From: Thalassospira sp. HF15 | GTDB lineage: Bacteria; Pseudomonadota; Alphaproteobacteria; Rhodospirillales; Thalassospiraceae | Direction of reading: 5' to 3' | Assembly: GCF_011806525.1 (NCBI RefSeq) | Contig: NZ_JAAVKI010000005.1 | Span: 124,001 to 188,000 of the forward strand | Length of the DNA: 64,000 bases | Shown here: piece by piece, positions 53,394 through 62,094 of the stretch | Layout: every line of letters begins with the position of its first letter | Position numbering within the stretch: the stretch's first letter is position 1 | Notes under the pieces: generated by a model | What the model was told of the DNA's origin: nothing | Databases searched by the model: none | Seen by the model: only the letters and a program-made list of their open reading frames with translations | Program-made: the position numbers and the translations under genes

Positions 53394-54770
53394 TCAACTT
53401 TCCGGGCGTAATGCGGCAGAAACATTGAGCCCAACGGTCAAGGCGGCAAGTGTCTGACCACTATCTGGGTCAATGATCGGCACCGTAATTTGCGACAGGA
53501 AGGCACGGGTCGAGGCATCGAAGAGGATATCGGTGATCAGGACCTGATCGCGATTGATGCTTTCGATCATCTGGAATTGCGGCTCGTCGCTTTGATCAAA
53601 ATCCGATGTCAGACGGCTCATTCCGATGATCTGACCATGAACATCAAATATGAATGCTTCTGCAATCTGTTCCCCTTTATTGGCTTGGAACATCCGCAGG
53701 TGTTCTGACAATTCGTTCTCGAGTATTTTGTTGGCTGTTTTACTTTTCTCGCCCTTGCGGGCCATTTCTGCCCACACGACGTCTTTTAGACGTTTCTTCT
53801 CTTCCGACGGACTTTCAGCCTCGTCAAGCAGCCTCTGAACACGGGCCAGAAGCTCCGGTGAACGAGCAAACTGATGCACGACAGGTAACTGAACTCGTTC
53901 AATAGCACTGCGCTCCCATGGCTCAAGACGCATGGGACGGGTTTCACAAAATTGCAAAACAGCATTCAGCTGCTCAAGCATTTCGGGAAACTCTGCAACA
54001 TACTGTTTGGAAAGATAAACCACCAAGGGCGCATAGCGTTCAAACTGGACGAGAAATTTGTCGGCGGTCAGTCCCAATTCTTTGCGGGCAATCTCGAAGC
54101 TGTGCTTGTCAACAAGGGCATAATCAACCCGACCCGTTGCTACCTGGCTCACCAGCGAGGCGATGGACGGAACACGCGCCACATCTTCATATGCGGTTTC
54201 TTCCAACCACTCGGCCTCGTTCGATCCCAGTATCGCGCCAACAGTGGAAAAGTCGCCGGGCTTGGGAGGGCGCATGATCCGCGGATCATTCGATTTGCCA
54301 GACGATGAAACCCATACCCATTTTTCAAGCGCCAACGGATTTGTCGCCACCGCATACGCGTCCATCTCCTCGCTGATGCGCGCCAGGAAAAAGCCGTCTG
54401 CCTTGCCGGTGCGCACCATTTCACGGTTGCGTTGCCGTGGGGCGATGGCAAGCCCATACCCAACGTCGAGCCGATCAAACACGCAATCCAGAATTGAAAC
54501 GGAAAATCCGCTAAGCGTTCCGTTTTGCAGTTCCTGATAGGGAGGATGAACATTGGTCTGCAAGATCAAGAAGCCATCCTCAGGATGAGGATCTTCTTGT
54601 CCTGCCTGGACCTGCGAGGACGAAAGGTCCTGCGCCTGTAACGCAGGGGCAGCCAGCATCAAGATGCCCGCGACACAACACTGCAGCGCTAAAAGTGCAA
54701 CCGGGACCAGGCCCCCCTTGCCGACTTTTCGGTTGTTTTGTTTTTTGGCGTTTCCATTCAGGCGCAACAT
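53394..54770 (-). CDS. Periplasmic solute-binding (SBP_bac_3-like) protein fused to a C-terminal sensor-like domain
   Basis: 458 residues. An N-terminal hydrophobic signal or anchor (21-47, LVPVALLALQCCVAGILMLAA) is followed by an amino-acid-type binding domain at about 65-290 (LQTNVHPPYQELQNGTLSGFSVSILD, VPSIASLVSQVATGRVDYALVD), a charged helical linker (300-350) and a domain at 350-455 (HLRMFQANKGEQIAEAFIFDVHGQ, ADQVL-like RDQVLITDILFD, FLSQITVPIIDPDSG) that looks like a PDC/Cache sensor. There is no second membrane helix and no kinase, cyclase or chemotaxis output. It may be a stand-alone periplasmic ligand sensor. Confidence 0.75.
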   Translation of the reverse strand: MLRLNGNAKKQNNRKVGKGGLVPVALLALQCCVAGILMLAAPALQAQDLSSSQVQAGQEDPHPEDGFLILQTNVHPPYQELQNGTLSGFSVSILDCVFDRLDVGYGLAIAPRQRNREMVRTGKADGFFLARISEEMDAYAVATNPLALEKWVWVSSSGKSNDPRIMRPPKPGDFSTVGAILGSNEAEWLEETAYEDVARVPSIASLVSQVATGRVDYALVDKHSFEIARKELGLTADKFLVQFERYAPLVVYLSKQYVAEFPEMLEQLNAVLQFCETRPMRLEPWERSAIERVQLPVVHQFARSPELLARVQRLLDEAESPSEEKKRLKDVVWAEMARKGEKSKTANKILENELSEHLRMFQANKGEQIAEAFIFDVHGQIIGMSRLTSDFDQSDEPQFQMIESINRDQVLITDILFDASTRAFLSQITVPIIDPDSGQTLAALTVGLNVSAALRPES

Positions 54771-54850
54771 GATCGCAAGTCACCTGACAACTAAACGTTA
54801 CGGACCCCTTTGATATTGGACCGCCCACGTGCGCTTGCAAGACGACGCCG

Positions 54851-55420
54851 TTATTCGTCGCCCGTATAGAAGTCGGGGGATATGCGCTTCACAGCCTGCC
54901 CGTCACTTCGCCAGCCATGACATGTGTTGATCAGAGGATTGCGACGCGACGGTGTGTCATCGTTTTCTTCACGCGCCTGAAGGGATTCCTTGGCAAGGAT
55001 CGGGAAGACCGTCTGAAACGCCGTGGTCGCAACAGGCCCCATCAACTCATTAAGGTGCGTGCAACCATGAACGCCACCGACGCGGTCACGGATTTGCTTG
55101 CGCAATCCCGGACCAAGCTTCAATCCAACCAGCTTTTCGTAATTCGGCGTAACTGCATCGCAAGCCGAAAACGGTGCATAGTCCGTCACAGCCTCGACCT
55201 CGCGAATCACAAGATCATCCCCGATGGTAACCCGGATCCACATGCCATGGACTGGCTCGCCCGCCGGGATTTCACCCCGGTCGTGATTGGAAAAGCCGTA
55301 TGTTTTGATGTCGGTAATGTGACCTTCGATATCCCACAGACCGTCTTTGCGACGAAACCCCTGACAGGTCACTGTGCGGGTATGGATGTGTTCACGTTCA
55401 GCGGGACTGGACAATGGCAT
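54851..55420 (-). CDS. DUF2889 domain-containing protein
   Basis: 189 residues matching DUF2889: REHIHTRTVTCQGFRRKDGLWDIEGHITDIKTY near the N-terminus and GVHGCTHLNELMGP near 118-132. No signal peptide. Biochemical function of DUF2889 is unknown; members frequently sit near acyl-CoA or aromatic catabolism genes. SD GGAGATAGCC precedes the ATG, and a palindrome 12 bp upstream of the start would block transcription or translation. The next gene on this strand, the sensor fusion, follows after 80 bp. Confidence 0.85.
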   Translation of the reverse strand: MPLSSPAEREHIHTRTVTCQGFRRKDGLWDIEGHITDIKTYGFSNHDRGEIPAGEPVHGMWIRVTIGDDLVIREVEAVTDYAPFSACDAVTPNYEKLVGLKLGPGLRKQIRDRVGGVHGCTHLNELMGPVATTAFQTVFPILAKESLQAREENDDTPSRRNPLINTCHGWRSDGQAVKRISPDFYTGDE

Positions 55421-55431
55421 GGGGCTATCTC

Positions 55432-55449
55432 CTTTACGTAAACGTAAAG
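55432..55449. promoter_or_regulatory. Palindromic operator upstream of the DUF2889 gene
   Basis: CTTTACGT-AA-ACGTAAAG, two perfect 8-bp arms around AA, lying 12-29 bp upstream of the start codon. The form resembles sites reported for the MerR-type regulator LiuR of branched-chain amino acid degradation; that link is from memory of the motif and not tested here. Confidence 0.6.
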
Positions 55450-55586
55450 ACGTTCACCTGCACTCTGTCAAGCAGCAAAAGCGCTGTCTGCCGTCACGGC
55501 CTCCAATCTTTCACGCATGCCTACGCGCCCGAAGGGACAAATCCCCTCAGGCCAACATCAGGCTATGCTTTTGAAATCGCGGTTGT

Positions 55587-56036
55587 TTATGCGACCCCGT
55601 AGTCGGAGCCGAAGATGAACTTTTCACGTTCGCGCACATCTTCTTCAAGCTGGCGTTTGACCACGTTAAACAGGTCACGGATCGACACCATGCCAACAAC
55701 CTTGTCGCCATCAACCACCGGCAGGTGGCGATATCGTCGGGCACTCATCAAATCAAGCGCACTCATGGCCGAATCATTGGGACCAAGTGTATCGGGATCT
55801 GCTGTCATGACCTTGGACAACGGCAAAGATGCCGCATCAAGCCCCTTGGCGACCACGCGATTGACAAGGTCACGCTCGGTAAAAATTCCGGCCAATTTGG
55901 CATTGTTGTCGACGATGATGACCGCGCCAATTTTGCGTTCAGACATCATGTTAACGGCGTCCATCACGGAATCGGCGGGATTGAGTGTCGCGATGGATTG
56001 TTCCTGGACCACACCCGGTACAATTTTCGTATCCAT
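55587..56036 (-). CDS. CBS-domain-pair protein
   Basis: 149 residues from the ATG at 56036; upstream codons lie in a region of repeats and have no SD. Two CBS motifs: about 10-65 (DAVNMMSERKIGAVIIVDNNAKLAGIFTERDLVNRV) and 75-130 (SALDLMSARRYRHLPVVDGDKVVGMVSIRDLF). Stand-alone CBS pairs bind adenosine nucleotides and regulate partner proteins. Partner unknown. The upstream region holds short direct repeats. Confidence 0.9.
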   Translation of the reverse strand: MDTKIVPGVVQEQSIATLNPADSVMDAVNMMSERKIGAVIIVDNNAKLAGIFTERDLVNRVVAKGLDAASLPLSKVMTADPDTLGPNDSAMSALDLMSARRYRHLPVVDGDKVVGMVSIRDLFNVVKRQLEEDVREREKFIFGSDYGVA

Positions 56037-56105
56037 GCATCTCTCTCTGCAGGTTGCTGTTGCCACAAGCCCAAACCCGATCAGATCATCTGGTTTCACA
56101 CTGGC

Positions 56106-56138
56106 TGACGTCGTATTTGGATGACGTCATTGGATGAC
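56106..56138. repeat. Short repeats upstream of the CBS gene
   Basis: TGACGTC occurs at 56106-56112 and again, within the 8-bp palindrome TGACGTCA, at 56122-56129. TTGGATGAC occurs at 56117-56125 and 56130-56138, a 13-bp period. The block lies 70-100 bp upstream of the CBS gene start (leftward) and may be a regulator site. Confidence 0.5.
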
Positions 56139-56289
56139 ACAGTGTGAAGGGCCCTTATTTGCAAGTGGCCCTGCAATCCTTTGGGTCAAGACCCTGAAAC
56201 AAGAGTTTAACCCATAAGTAGATAAAGCTGAAATTTTTTACACCAATAAGGTTTTATTCTGTCAGACGGACAAAACCTGGATGCAGGAT

Positions 56290-57564
56290 TTATTCCTGCT
56301 CGTCCCCGGCCGGATCGGTAACCGGGCGTAGCCGCACGCGAGTGATCTGGTTACGGATACGCCGCAGCACTTCGAATTCAAAGCCATGGAAACGGAACTG
56401 TTGACCGACATCGGGAATGCGTCGGGTTTCATACAACAGAAGTCCGGCAACGGTTGCGGCTTCTTCATCTGGCAGACGCCAGCCGAACCGGCGGTTCAGG
56501 TCACGAATGGTGACATCGCCGCGCACGATCACTGACCCGTCAGCCTGTGGCTGCACACCAACCACTTCGACATCGGTTTCATCGGCAATATCGCCAACGA
56601 TTTCTTCCAGAATGTCTTCAAGCGAGACAACGCCCTCGAACGCGCCATATTCATCGACGACGATGGCAAAATGTTCGTGACGTTCCTTGAACGCCTTGAG
56701 CTGATCGGCAAGGGTGGTTGAATCCGGGATAAACCAGGGTTCGGAGCTCAGTTCACGGACATCCTCGGCAGTTTCAGGTTTGGCACCGCGCACAATCGCC
56801 TTGAGAACTTCGCGCGCATGCAGGACGCCAACGATATTGTCCGGGTCCTTTTCGTAAATCGGAATACGGGTATGCGGGCTTGCCAGAACCGTATCCAGGA
56901 TTTCTTCCATCGGGCGGGAAATGTCGATCATCTGCACCTTGCGACGGTGCACCATGATTTCCCAGACACCGACGTCTTCCAGGTCCAGCACCCCATGCAA
57001 CATCGTGCGTTCGGCATGGTGTTCGCCAACAACCACGTCATCGGCATGCAATTCAATCGCGCCGCGCAATTCACGTTCGCTGTCCAGCCCGGGGCCCTCG
57101 CCACTGCCAAACAGGCGCAAGGTGGCCTGCACGAGAACCTGAATGGTCTGGGTGATCGGCGCAAACAGAACCACCAATACGCTCATCGGGCGCGCCACAC
57201 GCAGCGCCATGGTATCGGCATTCTGAAGGGCGTAGGTCTTTGGCAGGATTTCGGCAAATATCAGAACAAGTGCCGTCATGACGGCGGTCGCATAGACGAC
57301 GCCGTTCTCGCCGAACAGTTCGATCATTACCGACGTCGCAAGCGCGGAGGCCAGAATATTGACCATATTGTTGCCAAGCAAAATCGCGCCCAGCAGCCGT
57401 TCCTGATAACGGCGCAGCCTGTTAACGATCCCGGCCCGCTGGTCACCATCCTGTTCCTTGTGGTGCATGACCGGACGCGACGCCGCCGTCAGCGCGGTTT
57501 CCGAGCCAGAAAAGAATGCCGAAAGCATCAACAGGAAAAAAATCACGACAATCGTGATCGTCAT
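56290..57564 (-). CDS. HlyC/CorC (CNNM)-family membrane protein
   Basis: 424 residues. DUF21 membrane domain with about four helices (first: ITIVVIFFLLMLSAFFSGSETAL), followed by a CBS pair (about 200-330; TRIPIYEKDPDNIVGVLHAREVL, HFAIVVDEYGAFEGVVSLEDILEEIVGDI) and a C-terminal CorC_HlyC domain. GSETALTAASR is the conserved CNNM segment that takes part in Mg2+ handling. Probably a Mg2+/Co2+ export or regulatory protein. It is on the same strand 131 bp downstream of aroB. Confidence 0.92.
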   Translation of the reverse strand: MTITIVVIFFLLMLSAFFSGSETALTAASRPVMHHKEQDGDQRAGIVNRLRRYQERLLGAILLGNNMVNILASALATSVMIELFGENGVVYATAVMTALVLIFAEILPKTYALQNADTMALRVARPMSVLVVLFAPITQTIQVLVQATLRLFGSGEGPGLDSERELRGAIELHADDVVVGEHHAERTMLHGVLDLEDVGVWEIMVHRRKVQMIDISRPMEEILDTVLASPHTRIPIYEKDPDNIVGVLHAREVLKAIVRGAKPETAEDVRELSSEPWFIPDSTTLADQLKAFKERHEHFAIVVDEYGAFEGVVSLEDILEEIVGDIADETDVEVVGVQPQADGSVIVRGDVTIRDLNRRFGWRLPDEEAATVAGLLLYETRRIPDVGQQFRFHGFEFEVLRRIRNQITRVRLRPVTDPAGDEQE

Positions 57565-57695
57565 TCAGGGCCGTCTCCAAGCGGTGAACTCAACAGAACA
57601 AGTTTGTCCCGTGTTCATCTATAAGGTCAAATGGCGTTAAACAAGTTAACAACAACACATTGGTGCCAATCGGGGCATCAAATGTCGCAAAACCT

Positions 57696-58811
57696 TTACC
57701 CGCGGCAGGACCGGGTGATGGCCGCGCGCATTTTATCGACATCCATCGCCTTGGATGTAAAAGCCTTGCCGATGCCACGCGTCATGACAAAGGTGATTTC
57801 GCCGTCTCGGACTTTTTTGTCGCGTGACATGTGCCCAATCACCTTGTCGATATCCCAATGCATGCCGGTAACTTCGGATGCCGCAACCGGAAGACCAACC
57901 GATTTCAGGTGGGCAACAATCCGGTCTTTCTCGCCCGCAGGCGCCATACCCATGGCACCGCATACTTCATGCGCAATCACCATGCCCATGGCGACTGCTT
58001 CCCCGTGCAACAGCTTCTCGCCATAGCCGGTTTCAGCTTCAAGCGCATGGCCAAAGGTATGACCAAGGTTCAAAAGCGCACGTTTGCCACCTTCGCGTTC
58101 GTCCTCGGACACGATGCGCGCCTTGGCCGCACAGCTTTTGATGACAGCCTGACGGCGTTCAGGCCCGTCGACATCCAGAACCGCTTGACCGTTTTCTTCA
58201 AGCCACGCAAAGAATTCCGGATCATCAATCAGGCCATATTTGGCAATCTCGGCATAGCCAGACCGCAGTTCACGCGCAGGCAAAGTATCAAGAACCGCAG
58301 TGTCGGCCAGAACCAGACGCGGCTGATGGAACGCCCCGACCAGGTTTTTACCAGATTTGGAATTGATCCCGGTCTTGCCACCAACCGAACTGTCGACCTG
58401 CGACAGCAAGGTCGTCGGGATTTGAACGAAATCAAGCCCGCGCAGAAGCGACGCCGCAACAAACCCGGCAAGGTCACCAACCACACCACCGCCCAAGGCG
58501 ATTACAAGCGTGGAACGTTCGATCCCCATCGCCAAAATCTGTTCGACGACACTTTCGAACATGGCAAAGCTTTTGGATTTTTCACCCGACGGCACGACGA
58601 CTTCACGATGCGCAATCCCGGCCCCGTCAAGGGATGCCAGAACTGTTGGAAGGTGATTTTCGGACAGGGCCGCGTCGCTGATCACGACAACACCGGCCTT
58701 TTTGACGAACGGGGCAATATATTTGGCGGTGTCGGCCAAAAGGTTGCTGCCAACAAGGATGTCATAGCTGCGCGCGCCAAGTTCGACGCGAAGGGTGTCG
58801 TGATTGCTCAC
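57696..58811 (-). CDS. aroB: 3-dehydroquinate synthase
   Basis: 371 residues from a GTG start, 4 bp after aroK. Second step of the shikimate pathway: DAHP to 3-dehydroquinate with NAD+ and Zn/Co. VPSGEKSKS, ALGGGVVGDLAGF, RGLDFVQIPTTLLSQVDSSVGGKTGIN and the metal-binding NLGHTFGHALE are all canonical. Confidence 0.97.
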   Translation of the reverse strand: MSNHDTLRVELGARSYDILVGSNLLADTAKYIAPFVKKAGVVVISDAALSENHLPTVLASLDGAGIAHREVVVPSGEKSKSFAMFESVVEQILAMGIERSTLVIALGGGVVGDLAGFVAASLLRGLDFVQIPTTLLSQVDSSVGGKTGINSKSGKNLVGAFHQPRLVLADTAVLDTLPARELRSGYAEIAKYGLIDDPEFFAWLEENGQAVLDVDGPERRQAVIKSCAAKARIVSEDEREGGKRALLNLGHTFGHALEAETGYGEKLLHGEAVAMGMVIAHEVCGAMGMAPAGEKDRIVAHLKSVGLPVAASEVTGMHWDIDKVIGHMSRDKKVRDGEITFVMTRGIGKAFTSKAMDVDKMRAAITRSCRG

Positions 58812-58815
58812 TCTG

Positions 58816-59427
58816 TCAGGTTCCTGTCTTGATCAGTTGACCGTTGTCATCAAAGGAGTTCGCAAGCAGTTCAAGAACTGCATCACGGGTCGCTTCCTTT
58901 GAGGATTCATCACAGTCGAAAATAATGTCTGCCCCGGCATAGACCGGGTACCGGGTATCAATCAGCTCTGCCAGGATCTGCTTGGGATCACCGTTATTGA
59001 GCAATGGGCGATGTGTTCGCCCACTGGTCCGGTGCAACAGCAGATCAAGGTCGGCACGCAGCCAGACCGATACGGATTTTTCGAGAATCAGCGAACGGGT
59101 GCGTTCACGAATAAACGCACCACCGCCTGTGGCCAACACGATCTGTTCGCCATCAAGCAAACGGGCAATTACACGTTCCTCGCCGTCGCGAAAAGCCTCT
59201 TCGCCATACAGCTTGAAGATATCGGCTATCGAGCAGCCGGCGGCTTCTTCGATCTCGCGGTCGGCATCGACAAAATCCAGATTGAGTTCCTTGGCGACCA
59301 TCCGGCCGATGCAGCTTTTCCCTGCACCCATCAGTCCAATGAACACCAATGTACGGCCCTTAAGACCGTTCCGAATTCTGGCGATCACGTCTTCGTGCAA
59401 ACCCGACTCGGCAATGTTGCTGTCCAT
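58816..59427 (-). CDS. aroK: Shikimate kinase
   Basis: 203 residues from the ATG at 59427; a TTG at 59457 would add 10 residues but has no SD. Phosphorylates shikimate at the 3-position with ATP. Walker A GLMGAGKS, the shikimate-binding [10 protein letters not shown] and TGGGAF motifs, and the lid Arg in HRPLL are present. An N-terminal extension of about 25 residues before the P-loop strand is normal for alphaproteobacteria. Coupled to aroB. Confidence 0.96.
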   Translation of the reverse strand: MDSNIAESGLHEDVIARIRNGLKGRTLVFIGLMGAGKSCIGRMVAKELNLDFVDADREIEEAAGCSIADIFKLYGEEAFRDGEERVIARLLDGEQIVLATGGGAFIRERTRSLILEKSVSVWLRADLDLLLHRTSGRTHRPLLNNGDPKQILAELIDTRYPVYAGADIIFDCDESSKEATRDAVLELLANSFDDNGQLIKTGT

Positions 59428-59836
59428 GTTCGGTTTGCAGTCCTGTGGTTCAATCAAATGCGTTACAAATTACCCAATTCTTTAGGGCAGCTTGCCCCTG
59501 AACGCAAGCAAACGGCAAAGAAAACGCGACAAAAATGCTGCGTCAAACTACTGCTTTCGGTCACTTTTCGCATGCATGGGCAACGTTTAAACCAACCTAG
59601 TTGCGCCAGATGTCATTAACTCTCTGTGAGTAACAGGGACTTATACTGCCATCAAGTTGCCGAATTGGCATGCGACCACACCGATGCGATGAAGGGTCAA
59701 AGACAGGGCATCAGGCAAGCCGTGGCACGGTTGAAATGATTGTCCAAACCAAGAATTGCGGTTCTTGCATCTTTGATTTTCGTCCGCATACTGGTATTCG
59801 CGTCCTTCGCTCAAACGCTTCGAAGTCTGGATTAAA
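59428..59836. other. Divergent gap between aroK and the small membrane protein gene
   Basis: About 400 bp with no supported gene. It should carry the aroK (leftward) and small-protein (rightward) promoters. One dyad, CAAGAA-N6-TTCTTG (59750-59767), lies 70 bp before the small protein ATG. No tRNA or riboswitch-like structure recognised. Confidence 0.5.
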
Positions 59837-59974
59837 ATGAAGATTTTATCGCGCATCATCCTGTTGCTGGTTATCGCTGTGATTGCTGGCGGCGCCACAT
59901 TCCTGGTGACCTGGGACATCCCGGCCCCGACCGCCCAAATCGAAGAAACCATCCCGAATTCGAGGTTCAACTAA
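59837..59974 (+). CDS. 45-residue single-pass membrane protein
   Basis: Starts MKILSRIILLLVIAVIAGGA and ends PTAQIEETIPNSRFN. One membrane helix (about 5-25) followed by a short periplasmic tail with TWDIPAPTAQIEE. The stop is one base before the ATG of the 691-residue gene, so the two are co-translated. Coding is supported by this spacing and the typical membrane-anchor composition with a Pro-rich exit (TWDIPAPT). Function unknown; it could anchor or assist export of the large partner. Confidence 0.75.
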   Translation: MKILSRIILLLVIAVIAGGATFLVTWDIPAPTAQIEETIPNSRFN

Positions 59975-59975
59975 G

Positions 59976-62051
59976 ATGACGTTGCGTTCCCGGCTGCTAA
60001 TGCGAACTTGTTTACTGGCGATGATGACGGGAACGGGACTTGCTTGCGCGCCTGCACTCGCACAAACATCCGCCCCGGTGCCGCTGTTTTTAAAACAGGA
60101 AGCCGAACAGGACGCGGAACGCCAGTCTGACCAGGGCCCGACCAATCCGGGCACGACAAGTGCCCCGTTGTCAGGCGGCTTTGGCAGCACGGTACCCAAC
60201 ACCACCCAGGCCGAAACATTCCCGTCTGATCCTAATGCGGTGCAGTCACTGTCGCTGGGTGCTGTCGATGCCGAGGCGGTTGGTACCATCGGCCGGTCGC
60301 GCGGCGGACTTGGCATTGATATGTGGAATGGCACCACACGCCGGTCCGCGGCACACCTTATTTCCGAACTGCCGGCAACACCAGCCACCCACACCGCACG
60401 CGATTTGCAGGAACGTATGTTGCTTTCCGCCGCCGCCCTGCCACAAGATTCACCCGAAATCAGTCTGCTTGAAGCGCGCGTTGCCAAGCTGATTGAAATG
60501 GGTGCCCTTGATAACGCCATCGAACTTGTGCGCGCCGCCCCGCAAGGGTCGCGCGGTTCCATGCTGGCGCAAGCAGAGATCAATGCCCTTTTGATCGGCG
60601 CAAAACTTGATGCGGCTTGTGATGCGATTGAAAGTTACGGGGCAAGTTACGAAGAAGTTTTCTGGCTAAAGGCCGCCGCAATGTGCGCGTTCTATGCCAA
60701 TGATCCGACCTCGGCAGCCTTTTCGGTCGACCTCGTCCGCGAAATGGGCGGTGAAGGCGATGCAACCTTCTTTGGGTTGGTATCAGCCATCCGAAGCGGC
60801 GGTGCCGCCAACCCCGAATTGCTTGACGAGTTGCGCCCGCTGGACCTTGCGCTTCTGGAAATTGCCAAACAATCAATTCCGACCAGTCAGCTTGAAACCG
60901 GCAATCCTGCCGCCATCATTGGCATCACCAATGCCAAGGCAACTGCGACCGATGTTCGCCTGGAAGCCGCGCGAAAGGCCGAAAAACTCGGCCTGATCAG
61001 CGCGGAACAGTTGGCAGACATCTACCAGTCTGTGAATTTCACGGCCGATGCATTGGCAAGTGTTCTTGATGACGCCAGCGAAGGCATTCAGGCCCGCCAA
61101 TACGCAAAACTTTATCAGGCTGCGGTACAAAGTGATGTGCCGGCAGCACGTGCCGAAATTCTGTCTGCGCTGTTTGAGACCGCCGAGTTTGAAGGCGACT
61201 TCATGCAGGCGGCACGCCTATCCGCCCCCATGCTGGCCGACATTCCGGTCAATGGCGACTTTTCGTGGTTTGCGGTTGCCGCCCTTAAGGCATCGATTGC
61301 CGCAAACAGTTTCGAACGGGCGGAAAACTGGCTTCAGGTTGCCCGATCTTCGGCCAATGCTTCCAATGACATTTCGTCGCGCTTGAGCCTGTTGTATCCG
61401 GTGCTGGCGATTTCAGGTCTGGAAGAAACCGGCGCGATCAAACCGGCCCAACCTGTTGCCAACGCGGCAAACGGAAATTCGGTTCAGACATTCGGGACGG
61501 ATGCCCAATCGGCCCCGCAACAGAACTTCGGGCTTGGCGGTGCTGTTGTGCCGGGTGCCCCGACATCAAGTGGCGGCATGGCATCGGCAACCGTGATGCC
61601 AAATTCGGCCTCTGCCGAAGATGTTCAAAGTGCATCTGATCGCGCCGCCGCCCTTGCCCGTCATCGTGCGCGCATGATCGAATGGCAGGAAATGCAGGCA
61701 GCACGCGGTGATCAGGCTGCGGCAAGACGCTATAGCGAGCTGATCTTCAATTTGTTTGAAGGCTTTGGCATCGAAGTTCCCGACAGCTTGTGGGATGGTC
61801 TTTTGAAAGCCCCCTATGCCGAAGAACGCGTCACGACCAGCAGTGCGGTTTCCCATCATCTGAATGATGCAGCCAGCGCGCAGCAAAAAGCAAAAACCGT
61901 CGCGATGGTCATTCAGGCCCAACAGATTGCTGCGGCTGAAAATGCCGACCCCAAGGTTCTGAGTGATACCGTAACGTCGCTTGAAGCTGTTGGGCTTGAA
62001 AGTGATGCGCGGCGTCTGGCGACAGAATTGCTGATGTCGTTCAATCACTGA
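59976..62051 (+). CDS. Large exported alpha-helical protein of unknown function
   Basis: 691 residues with a signal peptide (MTLRSRLLMRTCLLAMMTGT, cleavage after APALAQ). A disordered Thr/Pro/Gly-rich segment (30-110) leads into long Ala/Glu-rich helices (about 140-500) with TPR/SEL1-like phrasing, such as NALLIGAKLDAACDAIESYGASYEEVFWLKAAAMCAF, a Gly/Ser/Ala-rich linker (505-560) and a final helical part. No enzyme motif seen. A helical-repeat periplasmic scaffold is the best guess. It is coupled to the 45-residue membrane protein and followed after 43 bp by xerD. Confidence 0.85.
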   Translation: MTLRSRLLMRTCLLAMMTGTGLACAPALAQTSAPVPLFLKQEAEQDAERQSDQGPTNPGTTSAPLSGGFGSTVPNTTQAETFPSDPNAVQSLSLGAVDAEAVGTIGRSRGGLGIDMWNGTTRRSAAHLISELPATPATHTARDLQERMLLSAAALPQDSPEISLLEARVAKLIEMGALDNAIELVRAAPQGSRGSMLAQAEINALLIGAKLDAACDAIESYGASYEEVFWLKAAAMCAFYANDPTSAAFSVDLVREMGGEGDATFFGLVSAIRSGGAANPELLDELRPLDLALLEIAKQSIPTSQLETGNPAAIIGITNAKATATDVRLEAARKAEKLGLISAEQLADIYQSVNFTADALASVLDDASEGIQARQYAKLYQAAVQSDVPAARAEILSALFETAEFEGDFMQAARLSAPMLADIPVNGDFSWFAVAALKASIAANSFERAENWLQVARSSANASNDISSRLSLLYPVLAISGLEETGAIKPAQPVANAANGNSVQTFGTDAQSAPQQNFGLGGAVVPGAPTSSGGMASATVMPNSASAEDVQSASDRAAALARHRARMIEWQEMQAARGDQAAARRYSELIFNLFEGFGIEVPDSLWDGLLKAPYAEERVTTSSAVSHHLNDAASAQQKAKTVAMVIQAQQIAAAENADPKVLSDTVTSLEAVGLESDARRLATELLMSFNH

Positions 62052-62094
62052 GATACATGATCATCAAGTCCTTTAATCACTGCTGGGACCGGCC

